A DNA stretch of 64,000 nucleotides from Petunia secreta (lineage: Eukaryota > Streptophyta > Magnoliopsida > Solanales > Solanaceae). A model generated the notes under the pieces. The model had not been told where the DNA came from. It did not search any database and was given only the letters and a program-made list of their open reading frames with translations. The translations under genes were made by a program, and so were the position numbers. Below are positions 31,647 to 42,529 of the stretch, in pieces (the stretch's first letter is position 1; every line of letters starts with the position of its first letter). The stretch covers positions 24,712,001 through 24,776,000 of the forward strand of contig JARKIP010000011.1 in NCBI GenBank assembly GCA_029990175.1, given 5' to 3'.

Positions 31647-34474
31647 TGTCACGACCCAATTTCCAAGGGCTCGTGATGGCACCTAAACAACATTTGCCTA
31701 GGCGAACCAATGAAACAAGATGCGGAAAAGAACAATAATGTGAAAAGATCATAAATGGATATATAAATATAAAAGGGTGAAGTCCAAAAGAATATATCCA
31801 CAAAAGAATTGGAGCATTCTAAGAGTGACTCAATAAAGTATGAATATACATCAAAGAAATCTGAGTCCTATCTCTAAGTGACTCCGGCGGTATGCCACCA
31901 CGGTCTGTGTGGTCGGCTCACCTCAATCAAAAGTCTCAGAAGCCTCGGGAACCGCTAACGTCCGGGCTGCTGACTGGATGAAGGACCTGCGCACGTAGCA
32001 GAGTAAGTTATGAGCCGAAGCCCAGTAAGATCACCGACAGGCCCGCTAAGGTACCCTTGCGGGACAAGTCGCTACATGCATCATAAGCAACAACATACTA
32101 TAGTAATCATACAATAAAGTAGTGAAATCACAAATAGATGTAACATATTCCATACACACAAGTAGTAACCAGAAGTCTCAAGGATTATGCCCATCCAACG
32201 TAAGGCATAGGTCAACTCAGCGGCGGTTTGGAGGTCCAATCTCTACTCCCGTGCCGACTAACCTAGACCTACGATGGACTAGCAACACCACTACTAAGTA
32301 TCAACCATATACCGTGACCCGAAGTCACTATCACAATCATGAATAAGTAGACCAACGACCCGTAGTCGTTGGCTCATCTCAAATCTGTCTACGATCGCAC
32401 CACACCCCCTGTCAAGTGCGTCGTATCTCAATAAATCAAGTGACCACACCACACCCCCTGTCAAGTGTGTCACATCTCAAAGATCAAGTGTCCACACCAC
32501 ACCCCCTGTCAAGTGTGACACATCTCATAGTATAGGCGACACCACACCCCCTGTCAAGTGTCCCTCTAACAGTATTAATATCCACGACATTAATAACAAT
32601 AACAGAAATAATAACAGAAATATTAATAACGATAATATTTCACTGTCACCGTAACCCAGGTTGGTTATGCTAGCTGAACGTAAGGCGAAGGTTAACCCGA
32701 CCACAGTTTGGGGGTACAATCCCTACTCCCATGTCGTCCAACCCAAGGTTACGTATAGACAGCACTACCCAACCCGGCACGTGAACAAATCAAGTACCAA
32801 TATCATACAAAATCCGGCAAAATCCTCGGCAAGACATTTATCATGACATGCCGGCAACATCCTCGGCCATGTCCCAAGTTCTTGCTATCTAAGCATGGCG
32901 TAGCAAGCGTTACTACGATATAAATTTAAGCTACCTCGACGTAGCGTTTAGACCGGCACATACCTCGGTCGAGTCACAATCTCGCTATTTATAACAAACA
33001 ATAATAGCAAGTAATTCACATCATTAATCCTAACCATTTTTAGGTATATATATGCGTACATGAAGCATACTAGCATGAAGGAAGAGTCCACAAGCACAAT
33101 AGAGGTCAAGTCTCACTTACCTCGAAATTCGGGCTCAAATGCCGGGAAGAATCTCCTTTCCCGCTCTCCTTGTCCGCGAAGGACTCTCCACTAGGTCTAT
33201 TAAGACAAGATATAGCACATATGAGTGCTCAATTATAGCTATTTAAGCCTATAGGCATCCTAGGGTAAAAATTACCAAAATGCCCCCGGGTAGGGCCGAG
33301 CCCTAAATTTATAAAATATACTTTTCCGGACTCCCCACGCTCCCGTGAGTCCAAAAGTACACTTAGATTCCACATGCGAGCCTTGCTCGATGTCTTTCCC
33401 CAATTCTTAAGAATCTAGGGTTCTAACCCATTTCCAAGAATCAACCCTTTGATTCTTGTGTTAATCAACATAAAGATGGATTGAAAGGGCTTAACTTAAG
33501 TGTAAGTATGATTGGGTCTTCCAGAAATACCCAAAAATCGCCTCAAGAGCTCACCAAATGATTTTTATAAGTAATGAACCGAAATGGCCCGAAATGGCCT
33601 TTTTATAGCAGTTTTTGCCTCTGTGACAGCTTCTTTTGAAAAAATCATAACTTTTGATAGGAATGTCCAAATGACCTGAAACCGGTGCCATTAGAACCAC
33701 AACTCAAAGGGCTACAACTTTCATGTTTTGAGTTTTTCCTAATTCCTTACGGATTGGCCGGAAAATCAGCTTTTATCCGGCTGTTTGCGCCAAAACAGAA
33801 CAGAAAAGTCGCACCAGATTTTCTACTGTTTTAGGGGCAAAACGGGACCCTACGAAGCTCGGAATGATCCCAAATTTTGCACACAAGCCATAAAATACTT
33901 GAGTGACATGCTCGTCAAGACGGAACTTAATTCGGACCTCCAGAACTCAAAAAGTGGGTCCCACGGCAAAGGTTCAATTTTCGACTTTCGCCAAAATAGC
34001 GAAATTTAACCAAACGACCTCGGAATCCAATTCCGAAAGTTGCTACAAGTCACAAATGACTATACGAACCTAACGGAACTTTCGGATCTCTCATCGGAGC
34101 TCATTTGCTCAAATCGAGCTCGGAAACCTCTTTTAACTCTTTTAAACTTTCGAAACGGGGACTTTATCAAAAGTCCTATCAAACGAGGTCCGTTTTCAAT
34201 TTTGAAGGTTGCTACATATCATAAATGACGAGACGGACCTAACGGTGCGCTCGGATTTTCCATCGGGGTTCGTTTACTCAAAACGACCTATCTAAACCCC
34301 AAATTCCTTTCCGGAATTTCATAAACGGATCCTTTTCTCGAAAACCTATCAAACGGACTCCGTTTCGACTCAGATTTCACAGACGGGTCATAAATGACCT
34401 AACGGAGCTTTTGGGACTGTCGACACACAAATCGAGGTCCCGGATCCCGTAACGACTATTTGAGGGTCGTTACA
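31647..34474 (-). repeat. G2 5' LTR (2828 bp)
   Basis: It has the same length and ends as the 3' LTR, with about 21 differences by eye. It carries a TATA box (- strand) at 32986-32993 and the four-copy array at 32395-32564. Confidence 0.9.
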
Positions 34475-35047
34475 GGCCAAATTCTTGCACGCTTTGGACC
34501 TGCGGCGCGCTTGCGATTGCATAACGGAGAAAAATGTGGGCGCGTTGGGGCCCGCGCTGCGCCCCCTACGGCGCAAGGCTATTTTTCTGCCTTCGTTTGT
34601 TCGTTGCTCGGGGTGTTTTCGTGGATTGAATTTGGTTTCTTCGTGCTTTGATCTTCACGGGAGTGAGTTATTATATTGGTTCTATGTGATTACTCGCATT
34701 AGCATACAACATTATATTAGTAGCTTATTCTTTAGCTATTTCATTAGAGTATTATATGTATTTGGCCTAAGTAGCGAGGTAAACTTTGTAAAGTATTATA
34801 TCAAGGCGTTAAATTCATTTCGATTGGTGGTATTAGCATTTTATAATGCTCAACCCAATGAAGTGGAGGAGACGTTTGGATATGATGCTATCTTACCACT
34901 ACTTAGGCGTTCATTAGTTTTAGTCTTAGCTAGTGCGTATTATTTTCAAGATTGTAAAGACCACATTTATTGTTTTTTGTTTTATTATTAATAAAAAATA
35001 GCCACTAAGCTATAAGCTTAGTTGGATTTTGCTAAAAAAAACTAAAA

Positions 35048-35063
35048 AAGAACTTGAAAAACC
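35048..35063. repeat. LINE target-site duplication, right (16 bp)
   Basis: This is an exact copy of 21574-21589. Beyond it the N2 leader resumes. Confidence 0.85.
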
Positions 35064-35291
35064 CTAGATTTTGATTCTTCAAATTGATGCCCCAAACGTT
35101 GTTTGTTATTCAATTCCTTCAAGATACAACTTCTAGAATCATCAACCAACAATTGGTAACAAAGATTTCATCCAAAGATATCCTAAATCTATGACTCAAA
35201 ATTTTTGGGATTTTTGAATTTTTTAATTTTTTTGACTTTTCAATTTAGAAAATCAGAACCTAGACAGTGTTTGTAGAAAGAAATACCAATT

Positions 35292-35306
35292 CGAACTCTG
35301 ATACCA
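35292..35306 (-). other. N2 primer-binding site, initiator-Met tRNA type
   Basis: On the - strand TGGTATCAGAGTTCG starts two bases after the LTR end CGATCA. The first 11 bases fit initiator Met tRNA. Confidence 0.75.
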
Positions 35307-35308
35307 AA

Positions 35309-36081
35309 TGATCGGATCCTAAACACTAAGAATAGGAAAACAAGCAACCAATGATAAAATCAACGACATAAAGTAAAGATAGAAGGGAGTATGAGGGATA
35401 GATAAAAGAAAGAAAGGAATTAAATCCCACAATTGTAGGTAAATTAGAACGCTACAAATAAATTGTAATACCCTAATTTAGACAATACAATCAAAGACCA
35501 ATATCCACGGAAAAAGAGACTTGAACTCAAGCAATGGATTCTTTCACACAACAGAATCCAATAGAGATCTAAGAAGAGACAAAGGAATAAAACCCATACA
35601 CACTCTCACAAGAGTAATCTCAATCATTCATCCTCAAAAATCTCTAATGACTAAATTCTAAATTAGGCTATTTATACTAGTTACTAAATACAATGAAGGA
35701 ATGGACTAAAAAGCTCCTAATGCTGATTCTGGAACTCTAGTATTTTCGTCCTTCAGCACGATTCCATTTGTGCCCTCGCGATCGCGTCCATTAATTCTCC
35801 CAGAATATCGTGACCGCGCCGGAAGTCTCACGATCGCGGTATATGTCTTGACTTCTTCCATCGCGACCGCGCCCTTTCTCTGAGCCCCTCTTCGCGAACG
35901 CGTACTTTGCTTCACGATCGCATAGTGTACTCAAATTCCCAAAAATCCAGCAAGCTTGAACTTCCATTTTAGTATGCTTTGAGCCTTCAAATCCTCTAGC
36001 CATGGTTCATTTATGACCTTAAAACTCTTGATGGATAATGTTACGGCTTCAAGGTCTCGATGGCTTTTTTGGTTCGCATCA
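35309..36081 (-). repeat. N2 5' LTR (773 bp)
   Basis: This is the partner of 17444-18216. It keeps the TATA box TATAAATA (- strand, 35669-35676) that the other copy has lost. CGATCGCG-type palindromes lie at 35776-35925. The target copy TTATT follows at 36082-36086. Confidence 0.88.
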
Positions 36082-36086
36082 TTATT

Positions 36087-36552
36087 TTCCAAGAAGCAAT
36101 GCAAAGCAAGTGATGACTTAATATTCTCTTTGTTCTTGAACCTTTGAGGTCTTCCACTTAAAAAGCGAGTTAATTAGCCACCATGGCTTCAACTTGGAGC
36201 TAGGTACTACAATGATATTGGAAATGCATTTTTCACTTTGGAATTTTTTCCCTTGTTCATATTTGGAAGTTTTCATTCAGAAATGTTGTTATATAATTCT
36301 TTCACCAACTTTAAGTATTAAGAGGAAAAAATTAAACATTTCTCTCTACACTCGTAAACATGTTAAAAGGAGAATTATTATTCGTAAATCCAAATTCAAA
36401 AAAGTATTTTCTGAGCCTAGATAGCTACTATAAATAGCTTGAACGAATATGGTTATTTTCAAACGAAAACGGGTTGCACTGTTAGGGAAAGTGTGTGGGA
36501 CAAAATATGACGGCTCAAATATTTAGACCAAGGTATACCAAGTTATGCAGTA
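36087..36552. other. Flank between N2 and the hAT elements
   Basis: This is AT-rich non-coding sequence with no recognised gene. Before N2 inserted it was contiguous with the Aux/IAA upstream region. A short frame at 36194-36424 has no recognisable content. Confidence 0.5.
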
Positions 36553-36560
36553 CTTGTATC

Positions 36561-38440
36561 TAGGAGTGTTCACGGTTTGGTTTGGTTGGTTTTTGATTAA
36601 AATCATAACCAAACCAATATAATCGATTTTTCAATTCTTAAAACCAAACGAAACCAAATAAAAGTTATATCCATCGGTTTGGTTATTGTCGGTTTGGTTC
36701 GGTTTTATCGGTTTTAGAAACAAAATAATAATGAAGATAATAAGAGTGATAAAAAGAACTTTTTCTAAAAAAATAAATGGTAAAGATAACATTTCATAAA
36801 AACGAATGATAAAGAGAACTACAAGTAGGGCTGTACAAACCAAACCGGTAAACCATACCAAACCGACAACCCGAATCAAACCGGAAAAAAAAACCGACTA
36901 CGGTTTGGTTTGACTTGGTTTGGTGTTGGAGAAAAAAAAACCGACATATTACGTTTGGTTTGGTGTTACCGATAAAAAAACCGAACCGAAACCAAACCGA
37001 ACCGACATTACATATATGCTATTTTTAGAGTTTTATATATATAAAATTCATTCATTGAAAAGTATTGTATAAATATTTTAGTAGCTTTTCTTAGTTATGT
37101 ACTTATGTTACAAACTTACGATTTACAACACACATCTACAGGAGCTAATTTTAATAAGAATGAATTATAGGCTTATGACCCATAAAGGAAAGCCATCAAG
37201 AAAGTAACAAGTGAACCCAAATTAAGTGCACAAAAGAAAAAACCTAATTAGTAAAAATAATTTCCTTAGAACAATAGATTTTGGCACTAAAACATTTGAG
37301 CCGCTATTATTGTCTTTTTAATCGGTAAGTTTTTTTTTCTTTTGTTATCTATCTGCATCTAGATGTGCTATATTATACGTCTTTGAATCGATATTTGGAA
37401 CGTCTGATTGACAGTATTAATTCTTGTAGGACTCTACAGTTACTTATCAAAGAAAAAGGAGAAAGTCTTGAACTCTATGTATCCAACACAGTTTTAATAT
37501 GAACTAACTTGGTTTAACTTGTCTTCTTTTGTACAATTGGATATGAGCTATTTACCTATACTTCTAAAGGAAAGAAAGCGCCACATATTTTTTTTTAAAA
37601 ATAAAAACCGAATAAACCGAATAACCCGAATAAAACCGATATTAGAAAACCTGACTTTAGACGGTTTGGTTTGGTTTGGTAAATGAAAAATCCGAACCAA
37701 CCCGACCTATGTTCACTCCTAACTACAAGTATGCTCTTAGTCTTATAGTATTTTGAACAACTTGAAATTTTAACTTAACTACACCTAGAATGTTGCACTC
37801 TTGCCACTACAGCAAATCCTGGGGCAATTAAATATAAATATTTAGAACAAAAGAAAGAATTAAAGAAAACTTATATTTACATGATGCTTCTGCTTTCGAT
37901 ATGTCATGACTCATATATCAAGTTGAATATGCAATGGTTTTGGAAAAGAAGATGTCAAAACTAGAATTCGTTTTGCCTTTAAACTTCATCGATGCGTTTA
38001 TGTGTATGTGAGTTCGATTTTTTACCGAATTTAATATAATTATAAGCTTATTGAATGAATTGAATTCCTTGGACTAAATGAGTTGGTTTCTTTTTAAAAT
38101 AGATTTAAAAGTTAGCCACTCCTTTGACTAAATGAGTTGGTTTCTTGTTAAAATGGACTTAATAAAATCTAATAACATTTAACCTACTATAAAATTTATT
38201 GAAAAATATATAAAATACTTAAACTATATTATAAAAAATATTATATTAATATATATAATTTGTCGGTTCGGTTTGGTTATTTCTTCGGTTATTTTTCATG
38301 AAAACCAAACCAAACCAAATAATAGTTTTTAAAATTTAAAAATCAAACCAAACCATATCCAAGAACGTATCGGTTATTTTAGCCGGTTTGGTTTGGTTTT
38401 CGGTTTGGATCAGTTTTTAACCAAACCGTGAACACCCCTA
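36561..38440. mobile_element. hAT-type non-autonomous DNA transposon (outer copy)
   Basis: The terminal inverted repeats TAGGAGTGTTCACGGTTTGG and its right partner (reverse complement TAGGGGTGTTCACGGTTTGG) are flanked by an exact 8-bp duplication CTTGTATC (36553-36560 and 38441-38448). Ends beginning TAGGGGTG and 8-bp duplications are typical of hAT. Subterminal regions are filled with CGGTTTGGTT repeats in both directions. No transposase is seen. A second element is nested inside. Confidence 0.85.
36826..37721. mobile_element. hAT-type non-autonomous DNA transposon nested in the outer copy
   Basis: It starts TAGGGCTGTACAAACC and ends GTTCACTCCTA. It is flanked by the exact 8-bp duplication ACTACAAG (36818-36825 and 37722-37729). 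It has the same kind of CGGTTTGGTT subterminal repeats as the outer element, an 896-bp length and no transposase. Confidence 0.85.
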
Positions 38441-38470
38441 CTTGTATCAATGGAATAGTGAGTCTTATGT

Positions 38471-38770
38471 TAGCTTGTGTTTGTTTATAAAATTTGGAAG
38501 CACTTTTTCAATTACTTTTTGGAAAAAATTGTTTGAACTGAATTGTTGGTGGATTTTTGAATACGAATTTTCAAAAACCAAAAAGTGGTCAAGTTTTTTG
38601 GATTTTTTCAAAAAAAAAAAAACATAAACTTTTACTCACAAAACTACAATTTTTTTCCAAGTAAAATGTATGTCCAAACACAACTTCAACTTCCAAAATT
38701 TATTTTTCTAACTCAACTTCAAAAATTTATTTTTTCAAAATTTCAATCTAATCTATGTTCGAACGCTAGC
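38471..38770. mobile_element. Possible MITE
   Basis: TAGCTTGTGTTTG at the left and GTTCGAACGCTAGC at the right form a weak inverted repeat around an A/T-rich body containing complementary AAAATTT-type stretches. No clear target duplication was found, so this is a tentative call. Confidence 0.35.
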
Positions 38771-39866
38771 TTAATTAACCTAGGGGGTTCACAAAGATTA
38801 GCCATCACTAATCCATTCACTTTTCCCTTTTAAGTGATTCTCATTCTGACCTCAAATGAAAAGTACGCACGCATGCTTCACATTTCTGCTGGGTGGGTGG
38901 GACTCTTGCTTTTTCTCCATTGAGCAGTGGAGAAGTTCAGTGAACTTAGAGAGGAAAAATGTCTACATGTATGCATCAAAGTCACCAAGCAGTTTATTGA
39001 AGTCATTATCAGTGTATAACTGCTCTTGCACTTGGCCAAAGTCTTCAAAAATGGTGGACCCCTTAAAGCCCAACTTGTACATCCTTCTTAAGTATTGCCA
39101 CCATTCATTAAATCCCAAGCCTTTTCCTTTTCAAAGAAGCGAATTCAGTAGGTAAAGTCATTGAGTTCAGAATAAACTTGACTTTATTTATGTATATATT
39201 GTTAAAACTAATTTTTCCATACATAATTCGAACCAAAAGTAAATGAATTCTTAAATTACCAAGTCTAAAGGAATGACTTCACTCAACTCACAAAAAGGCC
39301 CCAAATCCACCTTCGCTTTGTTGGATGACTTTTGAGAGGATTTGGTTTGTTTTTGCCCGTCCTTTTCACTCAATTCCACATTGCTAAGAGCTTTGCTTTA
39401 ATTGGGCCAGCATATATAGCTAGGCCTCCCACTGGAAAGTGTTAAGCTAGTGTGGGTCGTTATACTTGAAAAGGCTTTCTTATGAGTATGTGAGGTTTCC
39501 TTAACTGGAAATATGGGAACTAAAAAGTTTCATGGCTATCTCAAAGTTTGAAAAGATGAGAGATACTAAAAGAACAATTTCATATCACGCTACGCTATCA
39601 TAACAAACAACTTTGTGATGCATTTTCACTTTAATTTAATCAACTAGACATATTTATAAGTCGTTTTGGTTATGCCTTGGCTAATTGCATATGTTTATTT
39701 AATTCATACAACATTTTAAGTAACTAATTTCACTAAATTTCTCTGCTGGACTAGGCTGGAACTAGATTGGTTTGTTTATTGTATGTGATTTCTTATCTAC
39801 GTACGTCATGACTTTATTCAGTTTATGTGATTTTGTTATGAAATCCTTTAGTTCCGAACAGAATGA
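38771..39866. other. Non-coding stretch without recognised features
   Basis: AT-rich sequence. Short frames such as 38856-39155 have no recognisable motif. Nothing further can be supported. Confidence 0.5.
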
Positions 39867-39868
39867 TA

Positions 39869-40105
39869 CTACCTCCGTTCCAAAATAGTTGTCATAGTTT
39901 CCTTATTAATCCGTTCAATAAAATGGCATAATTTTAAATTTGGAAATATTTTTGAGTTGAAACTACTACTTTACCCTTAATGAAATGCTTTATAGCCACA
40001 TATTTATGTATGACTTATTTTGTACCACAAGTTCCAAAAGTCTCACAACATTTCTTAAACTCCGCTCCAAGTCAAACTATGACAACCATTTTAGAACGGA
40101 GGTAG
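39869..40105. mobile_element. Stowaway-like MITE (237 bp)
   Basis: The left end CTACCTCCGTTCCAAAATAG and the right end (reverse complement CTACCTCCGTTCTAAAATGG) form a strong inverted repeat that extends into TTGTCATAG. TA is duplicated at 39867-39868 and 40106-40107. No coding capacity is seen. Confidence 0.85.
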
Positions 40106-40219
40106 TATATATGTATCCATTCGTTAGGATCAAACTTCCCGTGAATTTTAAACATTTGTTATTGGCGTTTGTGAACAAATATTTTATATTTAGACTAAAT
40201 ATTTTATATTTATTCTATG

Positions 40220-40764
40220 TGTATTGGGTGAAAATTGATTCAAAGACGTAGCACCTCGGTAGTATGGTTCGGAGCTGACCGAACAGATGTTGGCAAGCTA
40301 TGAGCCGAGATAAACAACAGTTCGCCGAAGTCAACGACCGAAGAAAGGAAGCAAGATGTTTGCCTCGGTGAAATGTCACATCGGTCGATCGCAAGGCCAT
40401 GCACCTGAAGCTAATAACCTGAGCTTGGGTAAACAAGGCCATCTGCAACAGATGGTTTTCCTCCTATTTCGGCCCACTAACTCCACTATCTGATAAGTGG
40501 GAGCATGCAGATCTTAGTGAAAACATGGGATCGTGGCCTTGTATTCCTGCGAGTCTATAAATAGCTTCTCATTTTACAATGGAATCATTCATAAATATAT
40601 ACAGAAACTCTGCAAAATTTTGTACTCATTCATATATATTAGAATTACGTTATTTACTCGCACTTTCGCTTATTCTGGATATTGTCTCGACTTTGATACT
40701 TAGATTTTCTTGTATTCACAACCCAAATTCGATTTGTGATCCTAAATCAATTTAGGCCAATACA
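40220..40764 (+). repeat. G3 5' LTR (545 bp)
   Basis: The ends TGTATTGG and CCAATACA form a perfect 8-bp inverted repeat. A TATA box (TATAAATA at 40556-40563) is present. The primer-binding site follows at 40767. Confidence 0.75.
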
Positions 40765-40766
40765 AA

Positions 40767-40785
40767 TTGACGCAGTCTGTGGGGA
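40767..40785 (+). other. G3 primer-binding site
   Basis: TTGACGCAGTCTGTGGGGA resembles the TTGGCGCCGTCTGTGGG form that I recall from Tat-type elements (not the initiator-Met form). The tRNA assignment is an inference. Confidence 0.55.
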
Positions 40786-40855
40786 TACGAGTATAAACGC
40801 TTTGTTCCAAAATTGAACGTCTTTTTCGTTTGGATTCCAGTTTTTATACGACAAG

Positions 40856-42520
40856 ATGGCTGACAATAGTAGAAATCCCGCTGAACCTCAGCCAATTCCC
40901 GATGGACAGGCTAGCATTCAATCAAACCCAAACTCCAACGCACCCCTAATATCACCAGCGATGAATCCTTCCTCTTCGGCTTCTGCCGAAGCCTTTCAGG
41001 CCTATGTTGTCTCCACCCTGAAAGCTCTTCAAGAGCAGCAAGTCGAGCAGGCTATCATTAATGCTGAATTTTGTGCCTCGTTAGAGGCAAGGAACAACTC
41101 AACTCTGAATGGAGTCCCACATGTGGTTCCAAATGGAGGCATCCCGCCCTTCGTTCTTACGGGCGCGACAACAGGGGGACCTCAAAATGGGGCCACATCT
41201 GGGGGTTCGGGCACAATACCGAGCACTACGCCATACTTCGGGACGATTCCCACCGTGGTAGAAACTAGCTCCTCGGTACACGTCGAAAAGCTAAGCAAAG
41301 AGATCGAAGCCCGATTTTAGGCTCGTGTCGAGGCGCGCGTGGAAAAACGACTTGAAAGCGTCCCTGGGGTGACTAAGACTCAAGATGCCCTAGATATTGA
41401 TCAATACATGCAATTGCCGTTTAAGCCCGAGGCTGCTCCAGCACCAACTCCAAAAAATTTCAAGATTTTGTTTCTGAAAAAGTATGATGGGACTACTGAC
41501 CCCGTTGAACATTTGACCGAATACATGTCAACGGTGTTGGGTAACGATTTAATAGAGATAGAAAATGAGTCGATGTTTTTGAAAAAATTCGGCGAATCTT
41601 TGGAGAAGGGAGCATTACGCTGGTACATGCGTCTACCAGCGGGGTCAATTTCTACTTTTAAGAAGCTGGTTAACGCATTTGTTAAAGCTCATACCGGGGC
41701 GCAGAAAATCCTCCAAAGGAAGGAGGATATATTTGAAGTCAAACAACGGTCCGACGAGCCACTCAAGGACTTCCTCGAACGTTTTCACGCCGAACGCATG
41801 GAGTTGCCTCCCATGGATGATACTCTGGCCATCATGGCGTTTGAAAAATGCATTAACGTTCGAAACTCTGAGGCCGCCGCTGAGTTACGGAATGAGCTCC
41901 AGCTGTACCAAACCTTGAAATGGGACGATTTGCACAATAGAACATACACCAAGATAAGGTTGGAGGAAGTCGAGTGGAAGAATAATGGCCGAAGCTACAA
42001 TTACAAGAATAGGTCTGAATCCTCATATCACGCCGAGGCGCTACGAGGAAATTCGAAGGGAAGATACGAACCGTACACTTCATCGAGGCAACCTGTTAGC
42101 CAAAGACTTAGAAATACGCATGTAAGCCAACGCCTCAGTGGAAAGGTTCAACCCAGTATGAATCAAAGAAACCCCTCGAGCCCAACTCTGGTTTCAACGA
42201 ATAAGGAATTACCCCACATCCCTGATTACAACTTCAACATATCGATCTCGGAGTTGGTCAATGTAGTGAAAGGGATGGCGGGGGTAAGAGCACCGAAAGA
42301 CATGAGGACTGCTCACAAAAGAGATCTAAATCTACACTGCGAGGTTCATGCAGACTACAGTCATCGCACCAAGGACTGCAAAGCCTTGCGCCTCGAGGTG
42401 GCGCACTTACTGAAGAAGGGTGTGCTGGCCGAATTTCTCACCGATAAGGGGAAGAAAAACTACACAAAGAACCGAGGTGATGGACAACCACCTCGGGTGC
42501 ACCCTCCGAAAGAGTTGTGA
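40856..42520 (+). pseudogene. G3 gag, broken
   Basis: It starts ATG at 40856 (MADNSRNPAEPQP). An in-frame TAG at 41318-41320 interrupts it; the frame then continues. The gag core reads LKKYDGTTDPVEHLTEYM, then GALRWYMRLPAGSISTF, FVKAHTGAQK and FLERFHAERMELP, the retrotransposon gag (capsid) fold. A CEVHADYSHRTKDC site near the end is a degenerate zinc knuckle of the C-x3-H form seen in this lineage. The frame ends at 42518-42520, after which the polyprotein continues in another frame. The TAG stands where a Gln codon is plausible. Confidence 0.8.
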
Positions 42521-42529
42521 ATGTGATCA

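Larger units (their letters stand above)
23563..34474 (-). mobile_element. G2: Tekay/Del-type Ty3/gypsy chromovirus, nearly intact
   Basis: This 10,912-bp element has two LTRs of identical length (2828 bp), an initiator-Met primer-binding site, one gag-pol frame with only two stop codons, and a polypurine tract. The flanking 5 bases are GTCCA (23558-23562) and GGCCA (34475-34479), a target duplication with one mismatch. By eye I counted about 21 differences between the LTRs (under 1%), which points to a recent insertion and makes it the youngest element that can be dated here. Confidence 0.93.
21590..35047 (+). mobile_element. 5'-truncated LINE, split by G2
   Basis: The LINE starts inside ORF2 (5' truncation is normal for LINEs), ends in the A-rich tail GCTAAAAAAAACTAAAA at 35031-35047, and has 16-bp target copies on both sides. 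G2 (23563-34474) is inserted in its 3' UTR. Without G2 the LINE is about 2.5 kb. Confidence 0.85.
17444..36081 (-). mobile_element. N2: pol-less LTR retrotransposon with nested LINE and G2
   Basis: The element is bounded by 773-bp LTRs (17444-18216 and 35309-36081) with identical 5-bp target copies TTATT at 17439-17443 and 36082-36086. Without its nested insertions it would be about 5.1 kb. The internal part (18217-21573 plus 35064-35308) has a primer-binding site, a leader, one broken large ORF and a polypurine tract, but no RT or integrase. The two LTRs differ by many substitutions and a few small indels, so this insertion is older than G2. Confidence 0.9.

Noticed and set aside
34388..34576. 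Open frames at the G2/LINE joint
   Set aside because: They span the LTR end and LINE 3' UTR, and contain no motif.
35293..35306. CTCTGATACCAA words as possible tRNA genes
   Set aside because: They are primer-binding sites next to LTR ends, without a cloverleaf around them.
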